Notes: a model not told the origin generated them from the sequence alone. Shown: positions 1-9,032, numbered from the stretch's first letter. The stretch: 59,500 nucleotides of DNA from Epilithonimonas hominis (GCF_003730015.1 NZ_RJTU01000029.1:1-59500); one strand, 5' to 3'. A program made the numbers and translations.

Positions 1-44
1 TTTTATCGGACAACAATGATTTTAAATTCGACTTTGGAATTTTG

Positions 45-167
45 AACGCAAAGTCCGCAAAGATTTTTGAAATTATTGAAAACATTTTTAAGGTTAACGA
101 ATCATAAATTCATAGATTCCTTTAAAAATAATAAACTATGATATAAAGACGTTGGCGCTCATCAAAG
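45..167. repeat. Dispersed CGCAAAG repeat, copy 1
   Basis: An intergenic block begins with ACGCAAAG followed by CGCAAAGATTTTT, then ATTATTGAAAAcATTTTTAAG, and ends near GGCGCTcatCAAAG. The same order of words recurs at 33178, 42119 and 43570, with a shorter version at 6939. No reading frame is conserved, so this is a non-coding repeat family. Function unknown. Confidence 0.7.
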
Positions 168-273
168 AATTAATATCATATTTTGAATTTCGTATTCTGT
201 AACATTTTTGTCTTTTTTAAACTAATTTTGTGAGGTTTAAAAAATCGTTGAAAAGAAAGACGAAACCTCAACA

Positions 274-380
274 TAGCCCCGATGGTAGCGGCATCCTTTT
301 TTGCAAAAAAAGATATAGCGGACAGCGGGTTGGAATAGTGAACCGAAGGACCAATTTTGTTGCTCCTAAAAAAAATTAAA
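274..380. repeat. Hairpin repeat element (AGCCCCGATGG type), copy 1
   Basis: The 5' arm reads AGCCCCGATGG then AGCGGCATCC and a T run. The 3' arm reads an A run, GATATAGCGGACAGCGGG, and ends in a GCTCC-plus-A-run tail near 360-380. The T and A runs can pair directly here, giving a short terminal hairpin, and CCCG can pair with CGGG at the base. A second copy lies at 33416-33540 with a much longer internal hairpin, and a related design lies at 4645-4750. The element sits directly upstream of the ABC transporter gene, so it may lie in its 5' leader. Confidence 0.75.
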
Positions 381-389
381 AAAATCTGT

Positions 390-1295
390 ATGCTGAAAGC
401 AGAAAATATCAAAAAAACATACAACACCGGGAAGAAAATTGCGCTGCAGGACTTTTCGATTGAAGTCCCAACTGCGAGTATCTATGGGCTTTTGGGTCCG
501 AATGGCGCTGGAAAAACATCGTTTATCCGAATCATTAATCAAATCACTCAAGCGGATGAAGGAAATGTTTGGATTGATGGCGAAAAACTGAATCCGGAAC
601 ATATCAAAAACATTGGTTATATGCCGGAAGAACGCGGTCTTTACAAGAATATGACGGTGGGCGACCAACTTTTATATTTTGGTGAACTGAAAGGAATGTC
701 CCGACAAGAAGCGCTTTCGCAAGCGAAATTCTGGTTCGAGCAACTGAATATCGACCAATGGTGGAAGAAAAAACTGAGTGAACTTTCCAAAGGGATGGCG
801 CAGAAAATTCAGTTTGTGGTAACGGTTCTGCATCGTCCGAAATTATTGATTCTGGATGAGCCTTTTTCGGGTTTTGACCCTGTGAATGCGAATCTTATTA
901 AAGACCAAATCATCCGATTGAAAAATGAGGGAACGACAATCATCCTGTCAACACACCGAATGGAAAGTGTGGAGGAAATGTGTGATTTTGTAGCATTGAT
1001 TAATAATTCTAAAAAAGTTCTGGACGGGAAAGTTTTTGATGTTCGAGAACAGTTTAAACAAAATGTTTTCTCTGTGGTTCTATCGGATGTGAATTCTGAA
1101 AATCTGGAGGAACTGACGAGAAAATATCAAATCGAAAATCTGGGAACGGCAAATGGTCTTTTCAATTTTGAGTTGAAAAATACAGAGAATCAAAATGTTC
1201 TGCTTCAAGACCTTCTGAAAACGGGAACGATACGAACCTTCAACGAGAAAATCCCGAGTATGAATGAGGTCTTCATTAATGCAGTGAAGTCATAA
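390..1295 (+). CDS. ABC-2 type exporter, ATP-binding subunit (NatA-like)
   Basis: This is the nucleotide-binding subunit that powers the permease encoded just downstream. The protein has 301 residues when started at the ATG at 390; the frame is open upstream only through a TTG at 357. It shows Walker A GPNGAGKT (residues 36-43), the NatA-type PEERGLY Q-loop region (about 79-85), the signature LSKGMAQK (132-139), Walker B LLILDEP (about 152-158) and the switch histidine in STHR (near 179). A C-terminal stretch of about 80 residues follows the ATPase core, as in the NatA/YhaQ group. The substrate is unknown; relatives export sodium, drugs or peptides. It is separated from the permease by a structured repeat at 1294-1396. 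Confidence 0.95.
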   Translation: MLKAENIKKTYNTGKKIALQDFSIEVPTASIYGLLGPNGAGKTSFIRIINQITQADEGNVWIDGEKLNPEHIKNIGYMPEERGLYKNMTVGDQLLYFGELKGMSRQEALSQAKFWFEQLNIDQWWKKKLSELSKGMAQKIQFVVTVLHRPKLLILDEPFSGFDPVNANLIKDQIIRLKNEGTTIILSTHRMESVEEMCDFVALINNSKKVLDGKVFDVREQFKQNVFSVVLSDVNSENLEELTRKYQIENLGTANGLFNFELKNTENQNVLLQDLLKTGTIRTFNEKIPSMNEVFINAVKS

Positions 1296-1396
1296 AATCA
1301 ATTTTTTCCCCGACCCTAAAGGGAGAATTGATTTTCTTCAAATGGAGGATTGATTTTCTTCGCTCCCTTTACGGTTGGGGAAACGAAGAAAATCAA
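1294..1396. repeat. Twin stem-loop repeat, copy 1
   Basis: Two adjacent hairpins carry the same conserved sequence, in opposite orientation, as their loops. Left stem: aaaatcaatt (1294-1303) pairs with aattgatttt (1326-1335), enclosing CCCCGACCCTAAAGGG. Right stem: ttgattttcttcg (1350-1362) pairs with cgaagaaaatcaa (1384-1396), enclosing CTCCCTTTACGGTTGGGG. Copies at 22054-22133 and 34632-34727 keep the loops but have different stem sequences. The element begins at the ATPase stop codon and lies between the two subunits of the exporter, so it is probably transcribed. Confidence 0.8.
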
Positions 1397-1434
1397 AATA
1401 CTTTTTACTTAATACAGTTTACTTTTTACAATAA

Positions 1435-2745
1435 ATGAAAAATATATTCCTCATAACGAAAAGAGAATTCCTGACGCAGGTTAAGAAAAAATCTTTTATT
1501 ATCCTGACACTTTTGGCGCCGCTTATGATTATTGGTTTTGGCGCTCTGATTGGTTTTATGTTTAAAGCCAACGAAGCAGAATACAAGTTTGAAGTGGTTG
1601 ACAAAAGCGGGATTTTTGCTGGTCAATTGAAATCAACGAAAGATATCACTTACACTTTTGTGCCAACTAATACGGAAAATGCTTTGGTTAAAAACCTGAA
1701 AGAACTGAAAGGCTCGGACGGAATCCTCATCATTCCGGAACTGAAAGACAAGAATTTTGATGCTTTGGAAAGTGGAACAAAATTACTGACTAATAAGAAA
1801 ATTGGTGTTGACACGAAAGTTTCTATTTCTTCTGACCTAAGCAATATTTTGAAAAAAGAGAAAATCAAAATGCTCGGAATCTCCGAAGACAGAATCGTGA
1901 ATCTTGATAAAAGCTTCAAGATCATTTCTCAAAATGTAACGGAAAGTGACCGACCAGAAAGTGATATGGCTTTCGGCATCAAAACCGCGTTGAGTTTTGG
2001 GTTGATGTATGTGGTTTTTATGTTCATCATTATTTACGGTGTTCGTGTGATGCGAAGTGTTTTGGAAGAGAAAAACAACCGTGTTGTGGAAATTATCATC
2101 TCGTCTGTAAAACCATTTGAACTGATGATGGGAAAAATCTTGGGTGTGACTTTGGTGGCTCTGACACAGTTTATCGTTTGGATTGCGATGACGGTAACCG
2201 CAGCAATATTCCTAAATACAGGTTTCTCTGCGATGCAGAAAAATTTGCCCGCCGGACAAGAGGAAGCGATGAAAAATTTGGACATCCAGCAGATGGCGAC
2301 AGAAATTTCTCATATTCTTTTGGATATGAATTATGTAGGAATCATCGGGGTTTTTGTGTTCTTCTTTTTGTTCGGCTATATCTTTTACAGCTCGATGTAC
2401 GCAGCGATTGGAAGTGCAGTTGATAATGAAACCGAGACTCAACAGTTCACAATGTTTGCTATTGTTCCATTAATGCTGGGACTTTACGGAAGTTTTACTA
2501 TTATGAATAATCCAGATGGACCGATGGCTTTTTGGCTGTCGATTATTCCATTTACTTCGCCAGTTGCGATGATTGCGAGAATTCCGTTCGGTGTTCCGCT
2601 TTGGGAGATTTTGTTATCGATTTTCCTTTTGATTGCTTCTACTCTACTGATGGTTTTTATTGCTGCAAAAATATATAGAGTTGGGATTCTGATGTATGGA
2701 AATAAAGCGACTTTGAAGGAGATTTGGAAGTGGATTAGAAGTTGA
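1435..2745 (+). CDS. ABC-2 type exporter, permease subunit (NatB-like)
   Basis: Membrane subunit of the exporter whose ATPase is encoded upstream. It has 436 residues. One transmembrane helix lies near residues 20-42, followed by an extracytoplasmic domain of about 135 residues with alternating charged and beta-prone segments, then five or six hydrophobic helices (about 185-205, 235-260, 300-330, 340-365, 370-385, 395-420). This is the layout of the NatB / COG1668 family. The EEKNNRVVEIIISS segment after the second helix is typical of the coupling region of this family. It is in the same direction as the ATPase and almost certainly works with it. Confidence 0.93.
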   Translation: MKNIFLITKREFLTQVKKKSFIILTLLAPLMIIGFGALIGFMFKANEAEYKFEVVDKSGIFAGQLKSTKDITYTFVPTNTENALVKNLKELKGSDGILIIPELKDKNFDALESGTKLLTNKKIGVDTKVSISSDLSNILKKEKIKMLGISEDRIVNLDKSFKIISQNVTESDRPESDMAFGIKTALSFGLMYVVFMFIIIYGVRVMRSVLEEKNNRVVEIIISSVKPFELMMGKILGVTLVALTQFIVWIAMTVTAAIFLNTGFSAMQKNLPAGQEEAMKNLDIQQMATEISHILLDMNYVGIIGVFVFFFLFGYIFYSSMYAAIGSAVDNETETQQFTMFAIVPLMLGLYGSFTIMNNPDGPMAFWLSIIPFTSPVAMIARIPFGVPLWEILLSIFLLIASTLLMVFIAAKIYRVGILMYGNKATLKEIWKWIRS

Positions 2746-2795
2746 TTTCGATATCAAATTAATTTTCATTTTATTTGTAGGAAAATTAATATCAA

Positions 2796-3137
2796 ATGAT
2801 TAGAATTCACACAAAAAGGAAATTAAGCTTTTCAAATCCAAAAGGAGATGATTCAGTTTCAGAAATAAAAATCAAAAATAAACTAATTGAAGTTGAAACT
2901 AAGGAACAGAAAAAACCTCTTTACTTAGTAATGCAAAGTATTTGGTTTAAAGCAATTGAAATTGGGGAAAAGACTGAAGAATATAGGGATGGAACAGATT
3001 TTTACAAATCTAGGCTTTGTAATCGAGACAAAACAGGAAAAATCTTAAGTTATAAAAATTACAAGACTGCGATACTTCAAGAAGGTTATCATAAAGGTGC
3101 AAAACGTTTAATAATTGAAGTAAAAAAATTGAATTAA
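2796..3137 (+). CDS. Small ASCH-like domain protein
   Basis: A 113-residue soluble protein. Residues about 42-110 resemble the ASCH fold (RNA-binding, PUA-like): a beta strand YLVMQS, then GEKTEEYRDGTDFYKSRL, which matches the family pattern of a lysine, glutamate and arginine after a glycine, and a late KTAILQEGYHKGAKRLIIEV strand pair. The first 40 residues are charged and have no visible domain. ASCH proteins bind RNA or act on modified nucleosides, but the role here is not known. The downstream hairpin at 3193-3228 ends the transcript. Confidence 0.7.
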   Translation: MIRIHTKRKLSFSNPKGDDSVSEIKIKNKLIEVETKEQKKPLYLVMQSIWFKAIEIGEKTEEYRDGTDFYKSRLCNRDKTGKILSYKNYKTAILQEGYHKGAKRLIIEVKKLN

Positions 3138-3192
3138 AAAAAGACTTCACTATTCACTTGGGTCAAATTATAGAACGACAAAATTTCTAATA

Positions 3193-3228
3193 AAAGAAAG
3201 AGATTCCAAAATTGGAATCTCTTTCTTT
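3193..3228. terminator. Bidirectional intrinsic terminator
   Basis: Long perfect inverted repeat AAAGAAAGAGATTCCAA / TTGGAATCTCTTTCTTT with A-rich and T-rich ends. It lies between the convergent ASCH-like gene and the helicase gene and overlaps the last bases of the latter. Confidence 0.85.
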
Positions 3229-4579
3229 ATTTCTTTCTCTTAGCTTTAGATTTTGCTTTCTGCTGAGCTCTGTTCGCACCAAACTTCTTCGGTGCTTTTC
3301 GCTTGCTTGGTCCGCCAAGATTGATTTTCTTGTTCTTGTCTTTTTTCTCGTGGAAAGCAGATTCGCCTTCGTTGAGTTTGGCTGTAGTGAGGAATTTCAT
3401 TTTCACTTCGTCCTGCTCAGAAGCAATTTTGACTTTCGAAATGGTTACTTCTTCTGGAAAAGTAGATTTTGCAATTTCTTTGTCCATCAAGAGTTCGATG
3501 TCCAGAAGTTGTGCTTCTTCTTTTTTGGTGTAGAAGGTCACTGCAATTCCGTCCTTGTCTGCACGACCGGTTCTACCGATTCTATGGATGTATTGCTCCG
3601 GAACTTCTGGAACTTCGAAGTTGAAAACGTGCGAAATATCCGGAATATCCAAACCTCTCGCCATAATATCTGTGGTAATCACGCCACGCAATTCTTCATT
3701 ACTGAATTCCTGCATTACTCTTAATCTGAAATTCTGAGATTTATTGGAATGAATGACTCCAAACTCATCCGGAAACTCAACATTTAATTTATCAAAAATT
3801 AAATCCGCGTGTTTTTTATTATTAGCGAAAATCAAGATTTTCTCAAGATTATCTTCGGTTTTAAGAAGATGAATTAATAAGTTCAATTTGGTATTGAAAT
3901 TATCTACAGGAATCGCAGATTGCGCAATTTTTTCCAAAGGTGTTCCTGACCTTGCCAAGGAAATCTCGATTGGAGAAGCGAAATATTCATTTAGGATTTC
4001 GTCTAGAGCTTCGGTCATCGTTGCTGAGAAAAGAATGTTTTGCCTTTTCTCTTTCATCATTTCGAAAATATGAGTCAGTTGCGGACGGAAACCTAGATTC
4101 AGCATTTCGTCGAATTCATCAATGATTAATTTATTAACTTCTCTTAGAGAAATCGCATTATCAATCGACAAATCCATTACACGACCAGGCGTTCCAACCA
4201 AAATGTCGCATCCTTCATTGAACAGCAATTTCTGCGTATTGATATTCTTTCCACCATAAACGCCGATAACTCTTGCAGTGATATTTTCCGTCAGTTTTTC
4301 AAGAACTTCTGTCACCTGAACTACCAATTCTCTTGTCGGAACGAGAACCAAAACCGTTGGATTTCCCGTTTTGTTATATTTCCAAGTTTTGAGAACAGGA
4401 AGCAGATAAGCCAAAGTTTTTCCGGTTCCGGTCTGTGCAATTCCCATCACATCACGACCTGAAAGAATCGGTTTCAAACTTTTTTCCTGAATCGGAGTCG
4501 GTTCAAATAAATCTAAATCGGCTAGAACATCAAGAATCTTTTCCGGTAAATCGAAATCTGCAAAAGTGGTCTTATTCAT
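3227..4579 (-). CDS. DEAD-box ATP-dependent RNA helicase
   Basis: A 450-residue RNA helicase that remodels RNA or ribonucleoprotein. Visible motifs are the Q motif with PTPIQ (28-32), motif I AQTGTGKT (48-55), PTREL (81-85), motif II DEFD (154-157) in place of DEAD, SAT (185-187) and motif VI HRIGRTGR. The last 30 residues are very basic (KRKAPKKFG onwards), a non-specific RNA-binding tail as in RhlE/CsdA relatives. The Ala-to-Phe change inside motif II leaves the catalytic Asp-Glu and final Asp in place, so activity is expected. It is monocistronic, ends at the shared terminator, and is followed upstream of its start by a repeat element. Confidence 0.95.
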   Translation of the reverse strand: MNKTTFADFDLPEKILDVLADLDLFEPTPIQEKSLKPILSGRDVMGIAQTGTGKTLAYLLPVLKTWKYNKTGNPTVLVLVPTRELVVQVTEVLEKLTENITARVIGVYGGKNINTQKLLFNEGCDILVGTPGRVMDLSIDNAISLREVNKLIIDEFDEMLNLGFRPQLTHIFEMMKEKRQNILFSATMTEALDEILNEYFASPIEISLARSGTPLEKIAQSAIPVDNFNTKLNLLIHLLKTEDNLEKILIFANNKKHADLIFDKLNVEFPDEFGVIHSNKSQNFRLRVMQEFSNEELRGVITTDIMARGLDIPDISHVFNFEVPEVPEQYIHRIGRTGRADKDGIAVTFYTKKEEAQLLDIELLMDKEIAKSTFPEEVTISKVKIASEQDEVKMKFLTTAKLNEGESAFHEKKDKNKKINLGGPSKRKAPKKFGANRAQQKAKSKAKRKK

Positions 4580-4644
4580 TTTGCAAAGATATGGATTTTG
4601 AAATCAAGCTTTTGAATAACTTTTTATTAAGAATTTAATTACAC

Positions 4645-4750
4645 GCAGCCCGGCTTGAGCGGAAATCCTTTTTACGCAACGAAGTGAAGTGAAAAGATTG
4701 ACTTCGTCGAACCTAAAGGTTTGGGAGCGGAAGGCGGATTAAGCTGCCCA
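4645..4750. repeat. Hairpin repeat element (GCAGCCCGGCTT type)
   Basis: Ends are inverted: GCAGC at 4645 and GCTGC near 4743. Inside are GAGCGG, AAATCCTTTTT, then AAAAGATT, an inserted segment, and GGGAGCGGAAGGCGGATTAAG. The order GCCCG - GCGG - ATCCTTTTT - AAAAGAT - GCGGA is shared with the elements at 274 and 33416, suggesting one superfamily of structured repeats. Confidence 0.65.
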
Positions 4751-4772
4751 AATCATAAAATTAATTAGAAGA

Positions 4773-5939
4773 TTATTTCTGCTCTTCCTTCAAAATAATC
4801 CTAAAAGTCGTTCCTTTTCCAAGCTCGGAACTTGCAATTCGAACTTCGCCATTATGATATTCCGACACTACTCTTTTCGTCAAAGATAATCCTAAACCCC
4901 AACCCCGTTTTTTGGTAGAAAATCCAGGTTTGAAAGCATTTCGGATTTGTTGTTTGGTCATTCCGCAACCTGTATCGGTCACGTCAATATAGACATTTTT
5001 GTTCTTTTTATAAAGTGACAATTCCAGTTTCCCTTCGCCTTTCATTGCATCTACTGCATTTTTTACGAGATTTTCAATCACCCAGCTCATCAGAATCCGG
5101 CTGTGTGGCACCAAAACCGGCTCGTATGTTTTTCTCAACATAAAATTGACCTTTGTTGAAATTCTTTTTTTTAGGTAATCAAAGTTTTGCTGAATTGTTG
5201 TATTGATATCAAGATCCGTCAGTTCGGGAATGGAACCTATTTTAGAAAAACGTTCGGAAATGGTTTTGAGACGATTGACGTCCATCTCCAGTTCTTTTAC
5301 GCCTAAACTATTTTCATCTTCCAGCTTCATAATTTCTACCCAACCAATCATTGATGACAAGGGCGTTCCAATCTGATGTGCGGTTTCTTTTGCAAGACCA
5401 GCCCAAACGAAACCTTCGTCGGTTTTTTTAAGTGTTCTCAGAAACCAAAAAGAAAAAAGCAAATAGGCGCCGATGAACAAGGCTAAAATGTATGGATAAT
5501 AGCGAAAATAATTCAGCAAATCTGAGTTATCATAATATATATACTGATTTTGACCGGACGGCAGTTCTACAACGAAAGGCTCATAAGAATTCTCCATTTT
5601 GCTGATCAGGTTTTTCAGCTTTATAGAGTCTTGTTCTATATTCGGAGGAATATTAGCTTGGAAAATCGGATTTTTCTTTTTGTCTGTTACTACTATCGGA
5701 AGATTGGTATTATCCTGCATCACAGCAAGATACAACTCTTGGATTTTCGGATCGGCAGAAATTTCGTCGTCTGTGTAAGCCTTTAGCGCTGTCGCAATCA
5801 GATTGATTTTCTGAATCTCCTGTTTACGCAATTGATCTATCATCAGGAAAGATGAAACTGAAATTCCAAAGACTATAGCAGTCATTATAAAATATACGAC
5901 CCAGCTATTGATGCGTTTCAGAAAATTAAGACCTTTCAT
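4773..5939 (-). CDS. Membrane sensor histidine kinase
   Basis: A 388-residue two-component sensor. Transmembrane helices lie near residues 12-35 and 150-168, enclosing a periplasmic sensor region of about 110 residues. The H box is KETAHQIGTPLSS with phosphoacceptor His188. The ATPase part has the N box ENLVKNAVDAM, G1 DVTDTGCGM and G2 GWGLGLSLTKRVV. It has no receiver domain, and no response regulator is adjacent, so it is an orphan in this window. The signal is unknown. Confidence 0.93.
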   Translation of the reverse strand: MKGLNFLKRINSWVVYFIMTAIVFGISVSSFLMIDQLRKQEIQKINLIATALKAYTDDEISADPKIQELYLAVMQDNTNLPIVVTDKKKNPIFQANIPPNIEQDSIKLKNLISKMENSYEPFVVELPSGQNQYIYYDNSDLLNYFRYYPYILALFIGAYLLFSFWFLRTLKKTDEGFVWAGLAKETAHQIGTPLSSMIGWVEIMKLEDENSLGVKELEMDVNRLKTISERFSKIGSIPELTDLDINTTIQQNFDYLKKRISTKVNFMLRKTYEPVLVPHSRILMSWVIENLVKNAVDAMKGEGKLELSLYKKNKNVYIDVTDTGCGMTKQQIRNAFKPGFSTKKRGWGLGLSLTKRVVSEYHNGEVRIASSELGKGTTFRIILKEEQK

Positions 5940-6065
5940 TATTGCTTATTAAACGGCAATTTAGGAATTTATTATATAAAAATTAAATGTTAGATTTTAG
6001 AGATTAGATATCAGCGTAAAATTTGAAGATTAATATTGATATTTGTATCAACATAAATTATAAAA

Positions 6066-6929
6066 ATGATAACAATTCAAAATAATAAACTAAAAGCTAC
6101 TTTTAAAGAATTAGGAGCAGAATTAACATCTCTTATCAATCTAGAAAACGGAAAAGAAATAATGTGGGAAGGCAATCCTGATTTCTGGGGCGGACAAAGT
6201 CCTGTTCTTTTTCCAACTGTCGGCGCTTTGAAAAATGAACAATATATTTTTGAAGGTAAAACTTATGAATTGCCTCGCCACGGTTTTGCAAGAAGACGCG
6301 TTTTTGAAATCAAAAATTCTTCTGAAAACGAAGTTATTTTTGAATTAAAATCTGATGGAGAATCTTTGAAAATTTATCCTTTCGAATTCAGTTTGGAAAT
6401 CAAATATACTTTGGTTGAGAATAAACTGACGGTTTCTTATCAAGTCAAAAATCTATCGGAAAAGGAAATGTATTTTTCACTAGGCGCACATCCGGGATTC
6501 GCAATTGATACAAAAAATGGATTAAGTTATAATGATTATGAAATTGTTTTTTCTGATGATGAAAAACTAGAAATCCATCCTTTAGTTGATAATCTTATCA
6601 GCAACGAAACCGAAACGATTGAACTAGAAAATAAAACGTTGCCTTTGTCTTATGAATTATTCTCAAAAGATGCATTGGTAATGACTACAATGAAAAGCAG
6701 AGAATTGATTCTGAGAAATCATAAAAATACAGATAAAGTAATTTTCACTTTCTCTAATTTTCCTTATTTCGGAATTTGGGCAGCTAAAAATGCGGATTTT
6801 GTTTGCCTAGAACCTTGGCAAGGCATTGCAGATTTGGAAAACCATAATCAGGAATTGACGAAGAAATTTGGGATTTTGAAATTGGAGAAGAATCAAGATT
6901 GGATAGCTGATTGGGCGGTTGAAATTTAG
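6066..6929 (+). CDS. Aldose 1-epimerase family protein (LacX/YeaD-like)
   Basis: A 287-residue beta-sandwich protein of the galactose mutarotase superfamily. Visible family positions are SPVLFPTVG (about 50-58), RHGFARR with the first conserved histidine (about 75-81), LGAHPGF with the second histidine (about 141-147) and CLEPWQGIAD with the catalytic glutamate (about 251-260). Relatives interconvert sugar anomers or act on hexose-6-phosphates; the substrate cannot be told from sequence. It has no signal peptide, so it is cytoplasmic. It stands alone. Confidence 0.9.
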   Translation: MITIQNNKLKATFKELGAELTSLINLENGKEIMWEGNPDFWGGQSPVLFPTVGALKNEQYIFEGKTYELPRHGFARRRVFEIKNSSENEVIFELKSDGESLKIYPFEFSLEIKYTLVENKLTVSYQVKNLSEKEMYFSLGAHPGFAIDTKNGLSYNDYEIVFSDDEKLEIHPLVDNLISNETETIELENKTLPLSYELFSKDALVMTTMKSRELILRNHKNTDKVIFTFSNFPYFGIWAAKNADFVCLEPWQGIADLENHNQELTKKFGILKLEKNQDWIADWAVEI

Positions 6930-6938
6930 TAATTTTTA

Positions 6939-6986
6939 TCGCAAAGTCGCAAAAAAACCTTTAATATTATTTGAAAAGTCGCAAAG
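6939..6986. repeat. Dispersed CGCAAAG repeat, short copy
   Basis: Reads TCGCAAAGTCGCAAAAAAACC, a spacer with ATTATTTGAAAA, and GTCGCAAAG. It is a shortened relative of the copies at 45, 33178, 42119 and 43570. Confidence 0.55.
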
Positions 6987-6988
6987 AA

Positions 6989-7023
6989 AAACCCTTTCAG
7001 AGTTTTGAACTCTGAAAGGGTTT
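6989..7023. terminator. Bidirectional intrinsic terminator
   Basis: Perfect 16-bp inverted repeat AAACCCTTTCAGAGTT / AACTCTGAAAGGGTTT between the convergent epimerase and S9 peptidase genes. Confidence 0.85.
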
Positions 7024-7040
7024 CTTATTAGATTTTGATT

Positions 7041-9032
7041 CTACAACGTTTCTTTCAGCCAATCAAAAAATTCTCTTTGCCAAACCAAACCGTTTTGAGG
7101 ATGTAAAACCCAGTGGTTTTCGTTCGGGAAGTAGAGAAATTTCGTTTTAAGACCTTTCAGTTTTGCCGCTTGGAAAGCTTCCTGACCTTGCTCATAAGGA
7201 ACACGGAAATCTATTCCGCCCTGGATCACCATAATTGGCTTGTTCCATTTGTCCACAAAATTACTCGGATTGAATTCGGAATAAGCTTTCGGAGTCGGCT
7301 TATGCCAATAGCTTCCACCTAAATCCCAATTAGCAAACCAAAGTTCTTCAGTGGTTCCATACCAAGATTTCATATCAAACAATCCGTCGTGTGCAATAAA
7401 TGTTTTGAATCTATTCTCGTGAACACCTGCCAACATAAACACAGAATATCCACCGTAACTTGCGCCAACCGCCGCTACTCTATCTCCGTCAACATAAGGT
7501 AACGTTTTGGCAAAATCTGTTGCTGACAAATAATCTCTAATCGGTTGTCCGCCCCAATCACCACTGATTTCTTCGTTCCATTTTACACCCCAGCCTGGCA
7601 TTCCGCGTCTATTTGGTGCGACTACGATATAACCGTTTGCAGCCATCAAAGCGAAATTCCATCTTGTGGAGAAAAACTGTGTGAGTGCAGATTGCGGTCC
7701 TCCTTGACAATAAACCAAAGTTGGATATTTTTTGTTCGGGTCAAAATTTGGTGGATAATGGAACCAAACGCCCATTTCTTTTCCATCCGTTGTTTTTACC
7801 ATTTTCAGTTCAGATTTTCCAGGAATTAATTTTGAGTAATTCTCTTTATTGATATCAGTAATCTGCTTCAAAGAACCTTTAGCATCAACCTCGAACAAAT
7901 CTGCATTGTGATTGATATCCGTTTTTGTGACCCAAAGTTTGCCTTTGTTCTCCAAAACCACATCATTGATATCGAAATCGCCTTTTGTGATTTGTTTTAC
8001 GGTTTTGTTTTTCACATCGACTGAGAACAATTGTTTAGTTCCTCTGAAAGCTGAAGTGAAATAAATTAATTTGGAATCCGAAGCCCATTTTACATCGCCC
8101 GTTACACTTTCGTCCCAAGCTTTGGTCAAATTGGTTTTTGATTTGGATTTCCAATCCATAATTACGATATCATTTTTGTCCGCTTCATAACCTTCTCTTT
8201 CCATTGAATTCCAAAGCAGGAATTTCCCGTCATTACTGAATTTAGGATTCACATCGTAACCCATCATTCCTTCCGTTAAATTCGTAGTTTTTCCGGAAGC
8301 CAGATTGTAAGCGAAAATATCGGTGTTGGTGCTTTGAGCATATTCGGCACCTGATTTTGCCTTAGTCACATAAAGCAATTCCGAAGAATCCGGACTCCAA
8401 ACGAAATCTTCTGCACCACCAAATGGTTTCTGTGGTGAATCAAACGTCTTTCCTTCTAACAAGTCTTTCGCTTTATCCACAGATTCTGAAACATTAATCA
8501 CAAAAACGTGATTGTAAGAACCTTCGTTCCAAGCATCCCAATGACGGTGGTTGAGGTCTGTATAAATCTGAGCTGTTGTTTTTGGCAAGTCTTTGTATTT
8601 GTCTTTTCCTAAAAGATTTTCTACCAAAACTTGTTTACTAAATGCGATTTTTTTAGCATCAGGAGAAATTACAATATTATCAACTTCGCCAATGTCATAA
8701 AATTCTGTCCAAGTTTTCCCAGAGTCTTTTGACAAGAAAATTTTATTATTTTCTAAAGCATAAATTCCATTTTTATCCCATTGGATTAGACTTTTCTTTC
8801 CCAAATCAATTTTGGTTGATTGTCCGGAAGCATTAAGCCAAAAAGCTTCGGAATTTGATTTTTCTGTTTTAAGGTCTGTTTTGCTGATTTTGTAAATCAA
8901 AGAAGATTGATCCGGAGAAACGGACTGAACCCCAAGTCGGTTTAGGGTCCACATGATTTCCGGTGTCATTACCTGTTGTGCATTCATCATAAAAGGTGCT
9001 GCTGTTGCAACAAGAATATGTTTTAGTTTCAT
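7041..9032 (-). CDS. S9 family prolyl-oligopeptidase-type peptidase, exported
   Basis: A 663-residue serine peptidase. An N-terminal signal peptide ends at about MMNAQQ (residue 20). Residues 25-400 are WD/PD40-like beta-propeller repeats (several SPD or SNDGKFLLW blades), and the C-terminal 250 residues are the alpha/beta hydrolase. The triad is visible: Ser525 in GASYGGYS, Asp608 in QGGIDFRVP and His640 in NENHW. This matches acylaminoacyl/dipeptidyl peptidases of clan SC, which cut small peptides in the periplasm. No operon partner is seen. Confidence 0.95.
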   Translation of the reverse strand: MKLKHILVATAAPFMMNAQQVMTPEIMWTLNRLGVQSVSPDQSSLIYKISKTDLKTEKSNSEAFWLNASGQSTKIDLGKKSLIQWDKNGIYALENNKIFLSKDSGKTWTEFYDIGEVDNIVISPDAKKIAFSKQVLVENLLGKDKYKDLPKTTAQIYTDLNHRHWDAWNEGSYNHVFVINVSESVDKAKDLLEGKTFDSPQKPFGGAEDFVWSPDSSELLYVTKAKSGAEYAQSTNTDIFAYNLASGKTTNLTEGMMGYDVNPKFSNDGKFLLWNSMEREGYEADKNDIVIMDWKSKSKTNLTKAWDESVTGDVKWASDSKLIYFTSAFRGTKQLFSVDVKNKTVKQITKGDFDINDVVLENKGKLWVTKTDINHNADLFEVDAKGSLKQITDINKENYSKLIPGKSELKMVKTTDGKEMGVWFHYPPNFDPNKKYPTLVYCQGGPQSALTQFFSTRWNFALMAANGYIVVAPNRRGMPGWGVKWNEEISGDWGGQPIRDYLSATDFAKTLPYVDGDRVAAVGASYGGYSVFMLAGVHENRFKTFIAHDGLFDMKSWYGTTEELWFANWDLGGSYWHKPTPKAYSEFNPSNFVDKWNKPIMVIQGGIDFRVPYEQGQEAFQAAKLKGLKTKFLYFPNENHWVLHPQNGLVWQREFFDWLKETL

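Noticed and set aside
3227-4579. DEFD in place of DEAD as a defect of the helicase
   Set aside because: The catalytic acidic residues are kept, all other motifs are intact, and the third position varies in working helicases.
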